The notes: generated by a model from the letters alone, not told the origin. DNA of 5,736 bases from Paracoccaceae bacterium (GCA_015487335.1 WFPZ01000122.1:1-5736), one strand, 5' to 3'. Shown: positions 1 through 5,279, counted from the stretch's first letter. Numbers and translations are program-made.

Positions 1-1
1 C

Positions 2-358
2 GCCACCGTCTTTCTTGCCACCGGCCGCCAGCGGCTGGAGCGTTTCGCCGGTCTCTCCGGCCGCCGGGTGATCTGCCGCCGGATCGATCGGGCCGAAGAG
101 CCGTTCCCCTTTGCGGGGGGCGAATTCCTTGTCGGGCGGCCGCCCTTTTCGGTGGCCTCGGAGGTGGCGCTGTTTCGCCGCCTCGGGGTGGAATGGCTGG
201 TGGTCAGGAACTCGGGCGGCGCGGGCGGGGCGGCCAAGCTGACGGCGGCGCGCGCACTCGGCCTGCCGGTGGCGATGCTCCGCCGCCCGCCCCAGCCCCA
301 GGTGCGGCGGGTGGAGAGCGTGGACGAGGCCATGGCCTGGGTGAGGGCGCTGCCGTGA
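2..358 (+). CDS. cobK: Precorrin-6A reductase (CobK/CbiJ family), 3' end only
   Basis: This is the C-terminal 118 residues of a protein whose start lies before the window; reading is open from base 2 to the TGA at 356-358. The family reduces precorrin-6A to precorrin-6B with NADPH in the corrin ring pathway to vitamin B12, in the cytoplasm. Visible family landmarks are VFLATGRQRLERFAGL (fragment residues 3-18), the PFPF segment followed by VGRPPFS (34-50), and WLVVRNSGG (65-73) followed by KLTAARALGLPV (79-90). The last block matches the nucleotide-binding end of the family, where K/R-N-A/S-G-G is usual, and a PP-containing stretch and short helix close the protein. The family is usually about 240-260 residues, so roughly half is missing. 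CobK (aerobic route) and CbiJ (anaerobic route) cannot be told apart from this part; cobK is preferred because the aerobic route is typical of the inferred lineage. The next gene begins 97 bases on, with no obvious functional link. Confidence 0.9.
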   Translation, partial: ATVFLATGRQRLERFAGLSGRRVICRRIDRAEEPFPFAGGEFLVGRPPFSVASEVALFRRLGVEWLVVRNSGGAGGAAKLTAARALGLPVAMLRRPPQPQVRRVESVDEAMAWVRALP

Positions 359-455
359 GCGGGAGGATGCCGAGACCGCGGCCTGCACGCCAGGGCGTTG
401 CGGCGCGGGTTGCGTGGGCCTACTACCGGGTGTGCAAGCAACGGGAAGGGATCAG

Positions 456-1121
456 ATGACACGGAAACTGGAATACGGCCGCAAGGGCCCGGCAAGGGGG
501 CAGGGGCGGCAGGTGGTGGTGTTCCTGCACGGCTATGGCGCCGATGGCAACGATCTGCTGGGCCTGGCAGAGCCTCTGGCCCCGCACATGCCGGGGACGG
601 TGTTCATCGCCCCCGACGCGCCCGAGCGCTGCGTGAACAATCCGATGGGATATCAGTGGTTTCCGGTCCCCTGGCTGGATGGCTCCTCGCAGGAGGCGGC
701 GGCCCGATCGATGCAGGCCTCGGCCGCCGATCTGGACGCCTTCCTCGACGACGTGCTGGCCGAAGAGGGGCTGGGGCCGGAGCGGATGATCCTGTTCGGC
801 TTCTCGCAGGGCACCATGATGGCGCTGCACGTGGCCCCTCGCCGGCCTGCCCCGGTGGCCGGCATCGTCGGCTTTTCGGGGCGGCTGCTGGGGCCCGAGC
901 GCCTGGCCGGGGAGGTGCGCGCCCGCCCCCCCGTGCTGCTGCTCCACGGCGACCAGGACGAAGTGGTGCCACCCTCCAGCCTGCCCGAGGCGGCCGACGC
1001 GCTGCAGGAAGCGGGATTCGAGGTTTGCACCCATGTCATGAAGGGCACCGGCCACGGTATCTCTCCCGACGGGCTGAGCGTGGCGCTGGCCTTCATGCGC
1101 GACAAGCTGGGGCTGGGGTAG
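456..1121 (+). CDS. Phospholipase/carboxylesterase-family alpha/beta hydrolase
   Basis: This 221-residue protein is a small soluble serine hydrolase of the phospholipase/carboxylesterase type (the YpfH/lysophospholipase-like group). It has no signal peptide, so it is probably cytoplasmic. Landmarks in order are the oxyanion-side motif FLHGYGADGND (residues 23-33), the nucleophile elbow GFSQG (115-119) with Ser117, the acid loop HGDQDEVVP (164-172) with Asp168, and the catalytic histidine in GTGHGISP (His200). The whole triad is present and the length is normal, so it should be active on an ester; the natural substrate cannot be read from the sequence. The reading frame is open further upstream, but the ATG at 456 is chosen because a strong Shine-Dalgarno GGAAGGG (444-450) sits 5 bases before it and the family homology starts there. 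An alternative ATG at 414 would add 14 unconserved-looking residues. It ends 132 bases before the HNH gene. Confidence 0.9.
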   Translation: MTRKLEYGRKGPARGQGRQVVVFLHGYGADGNDLLGLAEPLAPHMPGTVFIAPDAPERCVNNPMGYQWFPVPWLDGSSQEAAARSMQASAADLDAFLDDVLAEEGLGPERMILFGFSQGTMMALHVAPRRPAPVAGIVGFSGRLLGPERLAGEVRARPPVLLLHGDQDEVVPPSSLPEAADALQEAGFEVCTHVMKGTGHGISPDGLSVALAFMRDKLGLG

Positions 1122-1151
1122 GCCCCGGGGCGCGCCTCTACAGCTTGGGGG

Positions 1152-1179
1152 TTGCCTCGAGCCTGCCTCGATATATAGT
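1152..1179 (+). promoter_or_regulatory. Candidate promoter for the HNH gene
   Basis: A -35-like TTGCCT (1152-1157) and a -10-like TATAGT (1174-1179) are 16 bases apart. The -10 box matches TATAAT at 5 of 6 positions and the -35 box matches TTGACA at 4 of 6. The ATATATAG stretch is a rare AT-rich island in this GC-rich window. Transcription would start near 1186, giving a leader of about 68 nt before the HNH gene. It was called by eye and not tested. Confidence 0.5.
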
Positions 1180-1190
1180 CGGCCCAACGG

Positions 1191-1213
1191 CGGAGCGGGC
1201 GGCTCCCGCTCTG
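1191..1213 (+). other. Leader hairpin ahead of the HNH gene
   Basis: CGGAGCGGG (1191-1199) can pair with CCCGCTCTG (1205-1213) around a 5-base loop. The stem is 9 bp with one G-U pair. It lies just after the predicted transcription start and ends 10 bases before an in-frame upstream ATG at 1224 and 40 bases before the preferred start at 1254. No T-run follows, so it is not a standard terminator. It may protect the mRNA 5' end or simply be chance structure in GC-rich DNA. Confidence 0.4.
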
Positions 1214-1253
1214 GTGTCAAGACATGGCAGACAGGGCGGGGGCGGAGTCACCC

Positions 1254-1838
1254 ATGGACGGCGAATTCAGGACGAGCTTCGTGCGAGAGCCGGGGGGGCT
1301 GCGCCATCATCCGGCGCTGGTGCTCAACGCCGACTACCGGCCGCTTTCCTACTACCCGCTGTCGCTGTGGCCCTGGCAGGAGGCGGTCAAGGCGGCCTGG
1401 CTGGAGCGGGTGGACATCGTGGCCGAGTATGACGCCGTGGTGCGCAGCCCGACCACCACCATCCGCATTCCCTCGGTGGTGGTGCTCAAGGATTACGTGA
1501 AGCCGCAGCGGCGGGTGGCGTTCACCCGTTTCAATCTCTTCCTGCGCGACGAGTTCCGCTGCCAGTACTGCGGCAGCCGCGGAGAGCTGACCTTCGATCA
1601 TGTGGTGCCGCGGGCCCGCGGCGGGGTGACCAGCTGGGAAAACGTGGTCGCGGCCTGCTCGCGGTGCAATCTGCGCAAGGGCTCGCGCAGCCTGCGCCAG
1701 GCGGGCATGAGCCTGCGCCGCCCGCCGCGCCGGCCCGGCGCGGAAGAGCTGCGCAACATCGGCCGCAAGTTCCCCCCCAACCACCTGCACGAGACCTGGA
1801 TGGATTTCCTCTACTGGGACGCCGAGCTGGAGGCCTGA
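1254..1838 (+). CDS. HNH endonuclease family protein
   Basis: This 194-residue protein has a C-terminal HNH nuclease domain. The zinc-binding pairs are CQYC (Cys103, Cys106) and CSRC (Cys135, Cys138). Between them is the catalytic core FDHVVPRARGG (114-124) with Asp115 and His116, then Asn130 in SWENVV and Asn139 in CNLRKGS. The first 100 residues form a family-specific N-terminal part, with ALVLNADYRPLSYYPL (21-36) and VVVLKDYVKPQRRVAF (75-90). The domain predicts metal-dependent nucleic-acid cleavage, but the biological substrate of this widespread stand-alone group is not known to me. No restriction methylase or toxin partner is adjacent. The start at 1254 is preferred because GGAG (1244-1247) lies 6 bases upstream and MDGEF fits the family start; the in-frame ATG at 1224 has no clear ribosome site and would add 10 residues. 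The C-terminal part is Arg-rich (145-160) and ends in an aromatic/acidic segment. Confidence 0.9.
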   Translation: MDGEFRTSFVREPGGLRHHPALVLNADYRPLSYYPLSLWPWQEAVKAAWLERVDIVAEYDAVVRSPTTTIRIPSVVVLKDYVKPQRRVAFTRFNLFLRDEFRCQYCGSRGELTFDHVVPRARGGVTSWENVVAACSRCNLRKGSRSLRQAGMSLRRPPRRPGAEELRNIGRKFPPNHLHETWMDFLYWDAELEA

Positions 1839-1869
1839 GCCGCATTCGCTCAGGGCGCGCACTTCGGAA

Positions 1870-1885
1870 ACGGGCCCGTACGGGC
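1870..1885. repeat. Two overlapping short palindromes after the HNH and tRNA genes
   Basis: ACGGGCCCGT (1870-1879) and GCCCGTACGGGC (1874-1885) are both perfect palindromes and overlap by 6 bases. They lie between the converging ends of the + strand HNH gene (stop 1838) and the - strand tRNA (3' end 1912). On the - strand the hairpin is followed by CCGTTT, only a weak T tract. It may be a weak terminator for the tRNA, but the stems are just 4-6 bp. Confidence 0.3.
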
Positions 1886-1911
1886 AGGGCTTGCGGGGGC
1901 GGAAGGGAAAG

Positions 1912-2001
1912 TGGCGGAGAGACAGGGATTCGAACCCTGGGACCCCTTGCGGGGTCAACGGTTTTCGAGACCGCCCCGTTCGACCACTCCGGCACCTCTC
2001 C
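1912..2001 (-). tRNA. tRNA-Ser (anticodon CGA, reads UCG)
   Basis: Reading the - strand, the 90-nt gene has a 7-bp acceptor stem (GGAGAGG with TCTCTCC, last pair G-U), a D-arm beginning CCGGAG, and an anticodon stem GCGGT/ACCGT around the loop CTCGAAA. The anticodon CGA corresponds to + strand bases 1965-1967. A long class II variable arm follows (GACCCC, GCAA, GGGGTC), then a T-arm CAGGG-TTCGAAT-CCCTG, discriminator G and an encoded CCA (+ strand 1912-1914). The long variable arm, discriminator G and anticodon together identify a serine tRNA. It is the only gene on the - strand and lies between two + strand protein genes. No integrase or duplicated tRNA end is seen nearby. Confidence 0.97.
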
Positions 2002-2029
2002 GCGCAGGCTCCTTGTCGAACCGATGGTG

Positions 2030-2058
2030 TATCTAGGAAATGCCGCCGGTTCATACAA
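2030..2058 (-). promoter_or_regulatory. Candidate promoter for tRNA-Ser
   Basis: On the - strand, TTGTAT (+ strand 2053-2058) and TAGATA (2030-2035) are separated by exactly 17 bases. Each box matches its consensus at only 3 of 6 positions. Initiation near 2023 would give a leader of about 22 nt for RNase P to remove before the mature 5' end at 2001. Spacing and position are good but the boxes are weak. Confidence 0.4.
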
Positions 2059-2111
2059 CAGGAAAATGCGGCATCGGCAGCGGATTTCGGGCCTTTCCCG
2101 CGGGGGCGGGC

Positions 2112-2140
2112 TTGGAACCGGCGCCATCAGCGCTTACCCT
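2112..2140 (+). promoter_or_regulatory. Weak candidate promoter for the DUF2059-like gene
   Basis: TTGGAA (2112-2117, 4 of 6 to TTGACA) and TACCCT (2135-2140, 3 of 6 to TATAAT) lie 17 bases apart and would start transcription about 20 bases before the ATG at 2167. Some promoter is needed here because the gene upstream is the divergently oriented tRNA. The -10 box is poor. Confidence 0.3.
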
Positions 2141-2166
2141 GCCGCCAGGCAATGCGCGGAGAGAGC

Positions 2167-2991
2167 ATGAGACAGATCATTTACGCCTTCATCCTCGGCC
2201 TGCTGGCGGCCTTGCCTGCGCGGGGGCAGGGCGGTGCCGGGGTCGAACGCCTCGCCGAGGCCCTGATGCTGCCCGAGATCATCGAGGTGATGCGTCTCGA
2301 AGGGCTCGACTACGGCGAGGTGCTGGCGGGCGAGATGTTCCCGGGGCGGGCCGGGGGGCGCTGGCAGGCGCTGGTGGACGACATCTACGACACCGAACGC
2401 ATGACCAGGGTCGCCCTGGCCGGGATCGAGGAATCGCTGGGCGGCCGCGATCTGACGCCGATCCTGGAGTATTTCGAAAGCGAGCAGGGGCGGCGCATCC
2501 TCCGGCTGGAGCTCAGCGCCCGCAAGGCGTTTCTGGACGAAGAGATCGAGGCCCTGGCCCGCGAACGTGCCGCGCAGGCCTGGGCCGAAGGGGGGGCGCG
2601 GGTTGCGCTGCTGGATGCGTTCATCGAGGACAACGCGCTGATCGACTACAACGTGGCCGGGGCGCTGAACGCCAATTTCGCCTTCTATCGCGGGCTGGCC
2701 GAAGGGGGGGCGCTGGGCGACGACCTCGACGAGGGGGAAGTCCTCGCCGACGTGTGGTCGCAGGAGGAAGCGATCCGCGAGGACACCCGGGAGTGGCTGC
2801 GCGCCTATCTGCTGATGGCCTACGGGCCGCTGAGCGACGCGGAGCTGCAGACTTACGTGGATCTGTCGCGCACCCCCGAGGGGCGGGCGCTGAACGCGGC
2901 GCTGTTTGCCGGCTTCGACCGGATGTATGTGGGCATTTCCTACGCCCTGGGGCTGGCGGCGGCCGATATCCTTTCGGCGGACGAACTGTAG
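2167..2991 (+). CDS. Exported protein of unknown function with two DUF2059-like repeats
   Basis: This 274-residue protein begins with a classical signal peptide: MRQ, a hydrophobic core IIYAFILGLLAALP (residues 4-17) and a plausible signal peptidase I site after Gly20 (ARG|Q). It is therefore probably periplasmic. The mature part is acidic and mostly helical. Two segments resemble the short DUF2059 motif: DLTPILEYFESEQGRRI (95-111) and PLSDAELQTYVDLSRTPEGR (221-240). Both follow the pattern of a helix, an aromatic residue, S/R-x-x-x-G-R and another helix, and each is preceded by an acidic helix, which suggests an internal duplication. DUF2059 proteins have no established biochemical role, so none is assigned. 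The ATG at 2167 has the purine-rich site GGAGAGAG just upstream; an in-frame ATG at 2152 would add five residues before the signal peptide and is less likely. It stands alone between the divergent tRNA and the rplU promoter. Confidence 0.85.
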   Translation: MRQIIYAFILGLLAALPARGQGGAGVERLAEALMLPEIIEVMRLEGLDYGEVLAGEMFPGRAGGRWQALVDDIYDTERMTRVALAGIEESLGGRDLTPILEYFESEQGRRILRLELSARKAFLDEEIEALARERAAQAWAEGGARVALLDAFIEDNALIDYNVAGALNANFAFYRGLAEGGALGDDLDEGEVLADVWSQEEAIREDTREWLRAYLLMAYGPLSDAELQTYVDLSRTPEGRALNAALFAGFDRMYVGISYALGLAAADILSADEL

Positions 2992-3142
2992 GCGCCGGTC
3001 CGGTGGCCATGCCTGCCCCGGCAGTTGCCGAAGGGCTGCCTTCGCCATGGCCGGATGTGCGGCAAGAGGGCAGGCGGGGCCCCCGTGCGGGGGCATGCCT
3101 TCGCCGCGGCCTCTCTCCGGCTGCCGGATCTTGATTGCGGGC
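2992..3142. other. Non-coding gap with GC hairpins after the DUF2059-like gene
   Basis: I see no convincing gene here. Two compact stem-loops are visible. CGAAGG/CCTTCG pairs at 3029-3034 with 3039-3044 around GCTG. GCCCCC/GGGGGC pairs at 3079-3084 with 3089-3094 around GTGC. A wider arm pair, GGCCATG (3005-3011) with CATGGCC (3046-3052), encloses the first. TGCCTTCGCC occurs twice (3037-3046 and 3096-3105). Neither hairpin has a T-run, so any terminator role for the upstream gene is uncertain. Confidence 0.4.
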
Positions 3143-3171
3143 TTGACTTGGGGGCGTGATTCCAAGATAAG
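3143..3171 (+). promoter_or_regulatory. Promoter of the rplU-rpmA operon
   Basis: TTGACT (3143-3148, 5 of 6 to TTGACA) and GATAAG (3166-3171, 4 of 6 to TATAAT) are separated by 17 bases. This is the best vegetative sigma-70-type promoter in the window and sits where the ribosomal protein operon needs one. A second -35-like TTGATT lies at 3131-3136. Transcription would start near 3178, about 130 bases before the rplU ATG. Confidence 0.65.
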
Positions 3172-3177
3172 CCGCCA

Positions 3178-3309
3178 TCTCGACCGGCACGCGCCGGTTG
3201 GAGAGTGGAATCATCGACGCCCCCGTGGGCGCGCTGTTCGAGGCGGCATCTGCCGGAAAACGCCGGGCAACCGGGGCCGAAGAACGCGGAAAGCAGGAAG
3301 GAACATGCA
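3178..3309 (+). promoter_or_regulatory. Structured 5' leader of rplU
   Basis: The predicted leader of about 130 nt opens with a stem-loop in which CGACCGGC (3181-3188) pairs with GCCGGTTG (3193-3200) around ACGC; the stem is 8 bp with one G-U pair. A second stem pairs CGCCC (3218-3222) with GGGCG (3227-3231). Further down, CCGG-GCAA-CCGG can form a small stem capped by a GNRA loop (about 3262-3273). The leader ends in the ribosome site AGGAAGGA (3295-3302). Many ribosomal protein operons are controlled through their leaders, and L21 leaders are known in Firmicutes. Whether this leader binds a ribosomal protein is inference. Confidence 0.4.
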
Positions 3310-3984
3310 ATGTTTGCGGTCATCAAGACCGGCGGCAAGCAATACCGGGTTCAGAGCGGGGATGTACTCCGCGTCGAGAAACTCGCAGCCGATGCCGGCG
3401 AAAAGATCCAGTTCAACGAAGTGCTGATGGTGGGCGCCACGGTGGGCACGCCGCTGGTGGAGGGCGCGGCCGTTCAGGCCGAGGTCATCGACCAGATCAA
3501 GGGCGAGAAGCTCATCCACTTCGTCAAGCGCCGCCGCAAGCACAGCTCGCAGCGCAAGAAGGGCCACCGCCAGCAGCTGACGGTGGTGCGGATTACCGAC
3601 ATCCTCGAGAAGGGCGCCGAGAAGACGGGCGTGAAGGCCGCCGTGGGCGCGGGCTCGGTTTCGGCCGCGGCCGTCGCCGCCGCCAAGCCGGCCGCGAAGA
3701 AGGCCGCCCCGAAGAAGGCGGAGGCCAAGGCCGAGGCGCCGAAGAAGGCCGCCGCCAAGAAGGCGCCCGCCAAGGCTTCCGGGGATGACCTGAAGAAGCT
3801 CTCGGGCGTCGGTCCGGCGCTGGAGAAGAAGCTGCACGAGGCGGGGATCACCACCTTTGAACAGATCGCCGCCTGGACCGAGGCCGATGTGGCTGCCATC
3901 GACGAGAAACTCTCGTTCAAGGGCCGGATCGAGCGCGAGGGCTGGGTCGAACAGGCCAGGAAGCTGGTCGCTGAGAAGGAGTAG
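3310..3984 (+). CDS. rplU: 50S ribosomal protein L21 with C-terminal helix-hairpin-helix extension
   Basis: L21 binds 23S rRNA in the large ribosomal subunit. Residues 1 to about 103 are a full standard L21: MFAVIKTGGKQYRV at the start, the basic FVKRRRKHSS (71-80), and the family signature through QRKKGHRQQLTVVRI (81-95). The usual protein ends near there, but this one has 224 residues. It continues with an Ala/Lys-rich linker (about 119-157) and then a compact helix-hairpin-helix-type domain (about 158-222), in which LSGVGPALEKKLHEAGITT (164-182) is the core motif. Long L21 fusions of this kind occur in annotated Rhodobacterales genomes; the role of the tail is not established. The ATG at 3310 is fixed by the L21 N-terminus and the Shine-Dalgarno AGGAAGGA 7 bases upstream, although the frame stays open further upstream. 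rpmA follows after 6 bases, with its ribosome site inside the end of this gene. Confidence 0.97.
   Translation: MFAVIKTGGKQYRVQSGDVLRVEKLAADAGEKIQFNEVLMVGATVGTPLVEGAAVQAEVIDQIKGEKLIHFVKRRRKHSSQRKKGHRQQLTVVRITDILEKGAEKTGVKAAVGAGSVSAAAVAAAKPAAKKAAPKKAEAKAEAPKKAAAKKAPAKASGDDLKKLSGVGPALEKKLHEAGITTFEQIAAWTEADVAAIDEKLSFKGRIEREGWVEQARKLVAEKE
3685..3777 (+). repeat. Low-complexity Lys/Ala linker inside rplU
   Basis: Residues 126-156 of L21 consist almost only of Lys, Ala, Pro and Glu, with repeated units such as AAKKA, APKKAEAKA and EAPKKAAAKKA. At the DNA level it is a string of AAG and GCC/GCG codons. The composition resembles histone H1-type tails and suggests a flexible, positively charged tether that could lie on RNA. 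Such tracts tend to vary in length between strains. Confidence 0.85.
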
Positions 3985-3990
3985 AGAGCC

Positions 3991-4260
3991 ATGGCACACA
4001 AGAAAGCTGGCGGTTCATCCCGCAACGGGCGCGACAGCGCCGGCCGCCGCCTTGGCGTCAAGCTGTTCGGGGGCCAGCGGGCCATTCCCGGCAACATCAT
4101 CGTGCGCCAGCGCGGCACGAAGTACTGGCCGGGCCAGGGTGTCGGCATGGGCAAGGATCACACCATCTTCGCCATTGAAGAGGGTGCCGTGACCTTCCAC
4201 AAGGGTTTCAAGGGCCGCACCTTCATTTCGGTGATTCCGGTAACGGAGGCCGCCGAGTAG
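3991..4260 (+). CDS. rpmA: 50S ribosomal protein L27
   Basis: This 89-residue protein is a full-length L27. It starts MAHKKAGGSSRNGRDS, the flexible basic N-terminal arm that in the ribosome reaches toward the peptidyl transferase centre. The family signature G-N-I-I-V-R-Q-R-G followed by TKYWPG is at residues 34-48, and the conserved GKDHTIFA follows at 54-61. It lacks the extra N-terminal segment that Firmicutes cleave off. The ribosome site AGAAGGAG (3974-3981) lies within the last codons of rplU, 9 bases before the ATG, so the two genes are translationally close and surely share one transcript. A strong terminator follows 23 bases after the stop. Confidence 0.98.
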   Translation: MAHKKAGGSSRNGRDSAGRRLGVKLFGGQRAIPGNIIVRQRGTKYWPGQGVGMGKDHTIFAIEEGAVTFHKGFKGRTFISVIPVTEAAE

Positions 4261-4283
4261 CCGAATACCTCAGGCAATTTTCC

Positions 4284-4315
4284 AAGGGGATCGGCGAAAG
4301 GCCGGTCCCCTTTTT
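4284..4315 (+). terminator. Intrinsic terminator of rplU-rpmA
   Basis: AAGGGGATCGGC (4284-4295) pairs with GCCGGTCCCCTT (4301-4312) in a 12-bp stem with a single G-U pair and the loop GAAAG. It runs into TTTTT (4311-4315). This is the only classical rho-independent terminator in the window, and it separates the ribosomal protein genes from the GNAT gene. Confidence 0.95.
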
Positions 4316-4607
4316 CATTCGGAAGAACACCCGCCATGACGGCTGTGCGCAGATGCCCGTTCTTTCCATGCGCCCCGGCGCATCGAAACCCGCGTGAACC
4401 GGGCCGGCGGGGCCTTGCGGGCGCGGGATGCAATGGCCATCTGGCAGGTATCGATCGATACCGCCGCGCCAGGCGCGGCGGACACCAGGAGAGAAAAGGC
4501 GGACGAAACCGCGGCGGCCGGTCGCCCGGAAGAAAAGACATTGTTGCGGACACGGGCCTGAAGGCCGCCGGTCGTGTCCTCTTCGTGCTCTTCAGAGGAG
4601 GGGAAGC
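4316..4607. other. Non-coding gap between the rpmA terminator and the GNAT gene
   Basis: An open frame from the ATG at 4336 to a TGA at 4609-4611 overlaps the GNAT start as ATGA. Its third codon positions are far less GC-biased than in the real genes here, it uses AGA and CGA arginine codons freely, and its product is an Arg/Gly-rich string without a recognisable domain. I therefore treat the stretch as non-coding. It holds the palindromes at 4447-4481. The Shine-Dalgarno GGAGGGG (4597-4603) at its end belongs to the GNAT gene. No convincing promoter was found by eye. Confidence 0.5.
4447..4481. repeat. Two abutting perfect inverted repeats upstream of the GNAT gene
   Basis: GGTATCGATCGATACC (4447-4462) is a perfect 16-bp palindrome. 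It shares its last two bases with a second inverted repeat, CCGCCGCGCC (4461-4470) and GGCGCGGCGG (4472-4481), which has 10-bp arms around a single A. The first has no spacer and so looks more like a protein-binding site than an RNA hairpin. The second could form a GC stem of about 8 bp in RNA. Neither has a T-run. They lie about 130-160 bases before the GNAT start. Confidence 0.6.
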
Positions 4608-5162
4608 ATGATTCTCGACCAGATAGCGGATCTGCCCACCATAGAGGCGGAACGGTTCATCCTGCGTCCGGTGCGGCGCTCGGACGCCGGGCTGCTGGCC
4701 CTGCACATGGGCGACCGGCGCGTGGCCGAGGCAACCAGAACGATTCCCCACCCTCTGCCCCCCGGCGCCGCCGAGGCCTACGTGGCCCGTGCCCAGGCGA
4801 AGGAGCGCAGCGAGGACCTGTGGGTGATGGACGGTTCGGCCAACGGGCTGGCCGAGGTGCTGGGGGTGGTCTGGCTCAAGCCGATGGACCGCGACCAGTC
4901 CGAGATCAACTTCTGGGTGGCGCCTGCGTTCTGGAACACCGGTCTGGCCTCGGAGGCGGTGCGCACCATGGTCGAGGCCAATCCCCATGACGCCCGGACC
5001 ATGTTCGCCGAGGTCTTCCAGGACAACCCGGCCTCGGCCCGTGTGGTGACCAACGCCGGCTTCGAATACCTTGGCGACGCCGAGGCCTTCTCGGTGGCCC
5101 GGGGGGCAAAGGTCCCGACCTGGACCTATGTGAGAAAACTCGGCGACAGGGAGCGCACCTGA
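4608..5162 (+). CDS. GNAT-family N-acetyltransferase (RimJ/RimL type)
   Basis: This 184-residue protein has the GNAT fold that moves an acetyl group from acetyl-CoA to an amine. It opens with TIEAERFILRPVRRSDAG (residues 11-28), the usual first strand and helix of the RimJ/RimL group. The central strand INFWVAPAFW (100-109) leads into the acetyl-CoA pyrophosphate loop WNTGLASEAV (109-118), with Gly112 and Ala114 at the key positions. The last block, VFQDNPASARVVTNAGFEYLG (136-156), matches the conserved N-x-x-S-x-x-V-x-x-x-x-G-F motif. RimJ/RimL relatives acetylate N-termini of ribosomal proteins or small amines, and the place between rpmA and obgE fits a ribosome link, but the substrate is not shown by sequence. 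The start is set by GGAGGGG (4597-4603), 4 bases before the ATG, and by family length. The rpmA terminator upstream suggests its own transcription. Confidence 0.92.
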   Translation: MILDQIADLPTIEAERFILRPVRRSDAGLLALHMGDRRVAEATRTIPHPLPPGAAEAYVARAQAKERSEDLWVMDGSANGLAEVLGVVWLKPMDRDQSEINFWVAPAFWNTGLASEAVRTMVEANPHDARTMFAEVFQDNPASARVVTNAGFEYLGDAEAFSVARGAKVPTWTYVRKLGDRERT

Positions 5163-5279
5163 GCCGGCGGGCGTTCCCGCAGACGGCCCCGCCGCTGTGT
5201 TCGCGGCCGAAAGCGGCACCCCGCCCGGGGCGGGCAGCGGGAAAGACGTTTTCGGATACGGGCGCGCCATGACGAGCCT
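5163..5279. other. Hairpin-rich spacer after the GNAT gene
   Basis: Right after the stop, GCGGG (5167-5171) pairs with CCCGC (5176-5180) around CGTT. GCCGC/GCGGC (5191-5195 with 5203-5207) and GCCG-AAAG-CGGC (5206-5217) follow. CCCGCCC (5220-5226) and GGGCGGG (5228-5234) are exact inverted arms around one base. None is followed by a T-run. They may slow or end transcription together with Rho, or may only reflect high GC. No gene is seen. Confidence 0.35.

Noticed and set aside
398..426. Possible promoter TTGCGG / TACTAC with 17-base spacing before the hydrolase gene
   Set aside because: Each box matches its consensus at only three positions, no better than chance in a region this size.
423..1220. 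Long open frames on the - strand opposite the hydrolase, and likewise opposite the HNH, DUF2059-like, rplU and GNAT genes
   Set aside because: They mirror well-supported genes; long antisense frames are expected in GC-rich DNA and their products are Arg/Pro/Gly-rich without domains.
1254..1838. HNH gene as part of a restriction or phage-defence system
   Set aside because: No methylase, helicase, toxin-antitoxin or other defence gene is adjacent; its neighbours are a hydrolase and a tRNA, and the protein looks like a housekeeping family of the lineage.
1912..2001. tRNA-Ser as an integration site for a mobile element
   Set aside because: No integrase, no repeated tRNA 3' end and no change in composition nearby; the flanking genes look like ordinary chromosomal genes.
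1891..2166. Upstream extension of the DUF2059-like gene through the tRNA region
   Set aside because: It would translate the antisense of tRNA-Ser and bury the signal peptide; the ATG at 2167 has a good ribosome site.
3205..3309. In-frame extension of rplU upstream to an ATG at 3205
   Set aside because: L21 begins at MFAVIKTGG throughout the family, a strong ribosome site lies just before 3310, and the extra 35 residues resemble nothing.
4336..4611. Open frame of 91 codons ending in an ATGA overlap with the GNAT start, with GGAAGA 9 bases upstream of its ATG
   Set aside because: Third codon positions lack the strong GC bias of the true genes, rare arginine codons are frequent, the product is Arg/Gly-rich without a domain, and the frame runs through both palindromes. 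The overlap is probably chance.
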